5,741 bases of DNA. Origin: an uncultured Pseudomonadota bacterium (GTDB taxonomy: Bacteria > Pseudomonadota > Gammaproteobacteria > Burkholderiales > Rhodocyclaceae). Of the stretch, positions 4,057-5,741 are shown piece by piece (the stretch's first letter is position 1; each line of letters opens with the position of its first letter). A program made the position numbers and the translations under genes. The notes beneath the pieces are model-generated. The model did not search any database. It was not told the origin of the DNA and saw nothing but the letters and a program-made list of their open reading frames with translations. The stretch lies in assembly GCA_903939665.1 (NCBI GenBank), contig CAJAHZ010000361.1, positions 1 through 5,741 of the forward strand. The letters run 5' to 3'.

Positions 4057-5741
4057 GCCAGCCGATTTACGCTGGACGGCAAAAGCCACGGCGCGGCGTC
4101 GCGTGGCTGTTTCTCGTCGCCAGCGTGCTCGGCCTGGCGCTCGCCGGGTTTATCGCGATCAGCGCGCAGGACGTGTCGCGCAGCTCGACACCGTTGATCC
4201 GCGAGAAGCTGCCGCTGCTCGAAGATCTCGGACAGGTCGAGAAATCCCTGCTCTCGATCCAGACTTCACATCACGAGTATTTCGCCTATTCGGTCAATCG
4301 CAAGACATACCTTGAGTTGCTCGATAAATATAACAGCAGTTTTCTGCGCAGCATGGCGCGGCTCGACCAGGCCTTCCCTGGTGCGCCGCCACTGGCGAGA
4401 ATTCGCGAAGTCTATGAAAACTCGTGCAAGATCGCGCCGAATCTCGATGCCCTGATGCAGGCAAGCCCGGTTGATTGGGACGAAGCGCGCGCGGTGCTGG
4501 TCGAGATTGCCATCGATTCCGGCGAAATTGACGGTCAGTTGAAAATGCTGCGTCAGGCGGTTGATGCAGACGTGATCAACGTCGGTATGTCCACCGAGAA
4601 TAATGTCAATCGCATGGTCTGGCTGGTGACTGCCTACAGTGTGCTGATCTTTCTGATCGCCTTGCTGGTTGCGCATCACATCCGGGCGCGTGCCCGTGCC
4701 GAGAGCAAACTGGCCTATAACGCGCAGCATGATCTGGTGACGCGCCGTCTGAACCGGCGCGCGCTGGAAGAGACGATTTCAACGCTCGGTGAAAGCAGGC
4801 AAGTGCTGGCGATGCTGGCGCTTGAGCGCTTCAGCCGGCTGGTTGGCACACTTGGGCATGAGGTTGCTGACGCAGCACTGCGCGCGGTGGCCGAGCGTTT
4901 GATGAAGCATGCTGAAACCCTCGGTGCCGAAGTCTTCCGGCTCGATGGCGCCAATTTTGCGCTGCTTTATCCCGCCTCTCCGCTCGAGCAAAAAACACCC
5001 GCCGCCGATGCGGCAGAAATTCTCGCGTTGGTCAAAGCGCCCCTGCACGTTGGCCAGTACGAACTGCTCATTGCCGCCAGTTGCGGCGTTGCTGTTTTCC
5101 CCGATGACGGCAGCGATGCGGTGACGCTGATGCGCAATGCCAATACAGCGCTTGAACATGCGCAGCGTGGCGGCCTGCCATTTCTGGCCTACACGCCCGC
5201 GCTCAATGCGCGCAGTGCCGAGCGTCTGGCGATGGAGTCCGCCCTCGGTCACGCCGTCGAGCGCGACGAATTCGAGCTGCACTATCAGGCGCAGATGGAC
5301 ATTCGCAGCGGACGAGTGATCGGCGTCGAAGCGCTGATCCGCTGGCGGCGCGACGGCAAGCTAGTCTCGCCGATCGACTTCATTCCGATTGCCGAAGAAT
5401 CCGGCCTGATCGTCGGTATTGGCGAATGGGTGCTGCGCGAGGCCTGCCGGCAGTCGGCGTTATGGCAGGCGCAGGGGCTTGCGTTGCTGGTCGCCGTCAA
5501 TATCTCGGCACGCCAGTTTCAGGACCCAGTATTTTTCGACACCGTGCTGCAGGCGATTGCCGACAGCGGCATCAAGGCGTCGGCCATCGAACTGGAGATC
5601 ACCGAAAGCCTGATCATGCAGGATCCGGAAAGAGTCGCCGGCGATTTGCGGCGTCTGCGCGAACTCGGCTTTGCGCTGGCGATTGACGATTTTGGCACCG
5701 GTCATTCCAGCCTTGCCTACCTCAAGCGTTTTCCGATTCAC
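4053..5741 (+). CDS. Membrane GGDEF/EAL protein, degenerate GGDEF (3' end outside window)
   Basis: Predicted cyclic-di-GMP phosphodiesterase with its own sensor; 563 residues are visible without a stop. Order: cytoplasmic basic tail (1-15), membrane helix (about 16-37), helical periplasmic domain (38-188) resembling a four-helix-bundle sensor, second membrane helix (189-207), GGDEF domain (about 220-385) and EAL domain (from about 392, cut by the window). In the GGDEF domain, the HDxLT-like opening survives (H226-T230) and a late SCGVAVFPDDG is present, but the active-site loop reads RLDGANF (296-302), DGANF replacing GGDEF, so cyclase activity is not expected. The EAL domain retains GVEALIRW (Glu426), NISARQF (Asn483), ELEITES (Glu515, Glu518) and DDFGTG (Asp545, Asp546); the remaining catalytic lysine and glutamates lie beyond the edge. 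GTG 4053 is inferred: it forms a GTGA overlap with the doxX stop and places the first membrane helix correctly. There is no clear ribosome site, suggesting translation by reinitiation. Confidence 0.9.
   Translation, partial: MSQPIYAGRQKPRRGVAWLFLVASVLGLALAGFIAISAQDVSRSSTPLIREKLPLLEDLGQVEKSLLSIQTSHHEYFAYSVNRKTYLELLDKYNSSFLRSMARLDQAFPGAPPLARIREVYENSCKIAPNLDALMQASPVDWDEARAVLVEIAIDSGEIDGQLKMLRQAVDADVINVGMSTENNVNRMVWLVTAYSVLIFLIALLVAHHIRARARAESKLAYNAQHDLVTRRLNRRALEETISTLGESRQVLAMLALERFSRLVGTLGHEVADAALRAVAERLMKHAETLGAEVFRLDGANFALLYPASPLEQKTPAADAAEILALVKAPLHVGQYELLIAASCGVAVFPDDGSDAVTLMRNANTALEHAQRGGLPFLAYTPALNARSAERLAMESALGHAVERDEFELHYQAQMDIRSGRVIGVEALIRWRRDGKLVSPIDFIPIAEESGLIVGIGEWVLREACRQSALWQAQGLALLVAVNISARQFQDPVFFDTVLQAIADSGIKASAIELEITESLIMQDPERVAGDLRRLRELGFALAIDDFGTGHSSLAYLKRFPIH

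Noticed and set aside
4779..5282. 167-codon open frame on the minus strand inside the GGDEF/EAL gene
   Set aside because: The plus-strand frame is continuous for 563 codons with GGDEF and EAL motifs, so this is a shadow.

Overview
The window is GC-rich, gene-dense DNA typical of a free-living Proteobacterium. The ArgB sequence (long N-terminal helix, LLTNTPGV motif) and the order of the metal-stress genes point to Betaproteobacteria, perhaps near Rhodocyclaceae or Neisseriales. This placement rests on remembered family resemblance, not on a search. No rRNA, tRNA, insertion sequence, CRISPR array or phage gene is visible, and no stretch longer than about 120 bases lacks a gene.

Layout: the left edge (1-698, minus strand) carries the first 232 codons of argB, acetylglutamate kinase, which runs off the window. 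A 116-base divergent gap (699-814) separates it from a plus-strand run of seven genes filling the rest. These are an ECF sigma factor (815-1375), a 57-residue zinc-finger anti-sigma candidate (1380-1553), a short gap with a perfect hairpin (1561-1578), a DUF2282 bufferin precursor with a signal peptide and four cysteines (1600-1905), a DUF692 multinuclear iron oxidase BufB (1922-2779), its DUF2063 partner BufC (2763-3563), a DoxX-family membrane protein (3556-4056), and a membrane GGDEF/EAL protein (4053 to the right edge).

How they work together: this is a self-regulated bufferin-type RiPP operon. The sigma factor and anti-sigma probably sense metal or thiol stress and switch the operon on. 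BufA1 is made with a Sec signal, BufB with BufC modifies its cysteines in the cytoplasm, and the product is exported to bind copper or a similar soft metal. DoxX is the usual membrane companion. Related clusters, recalled from the literature, are the Caulobacter bufferin operons, the neisserial sigmaE/MseR operon and the Cupriavidus metallidurans gig cluster. The core is therefore a recently described system rather than a new one.

The least expected part is the last gene. A two-transmembrane sensor with a degenerate GGDEF site (DGANF) and an apparently intact EAL domain overlaps doxX by 4 bases, suggesting that cyclic-di-GMP breakdown is translated together with the metal-binding peptide pathway. 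Overlaps of 17, 8 and 4 bases join bufB, bufC, doxX and this gene into one coupled unit.
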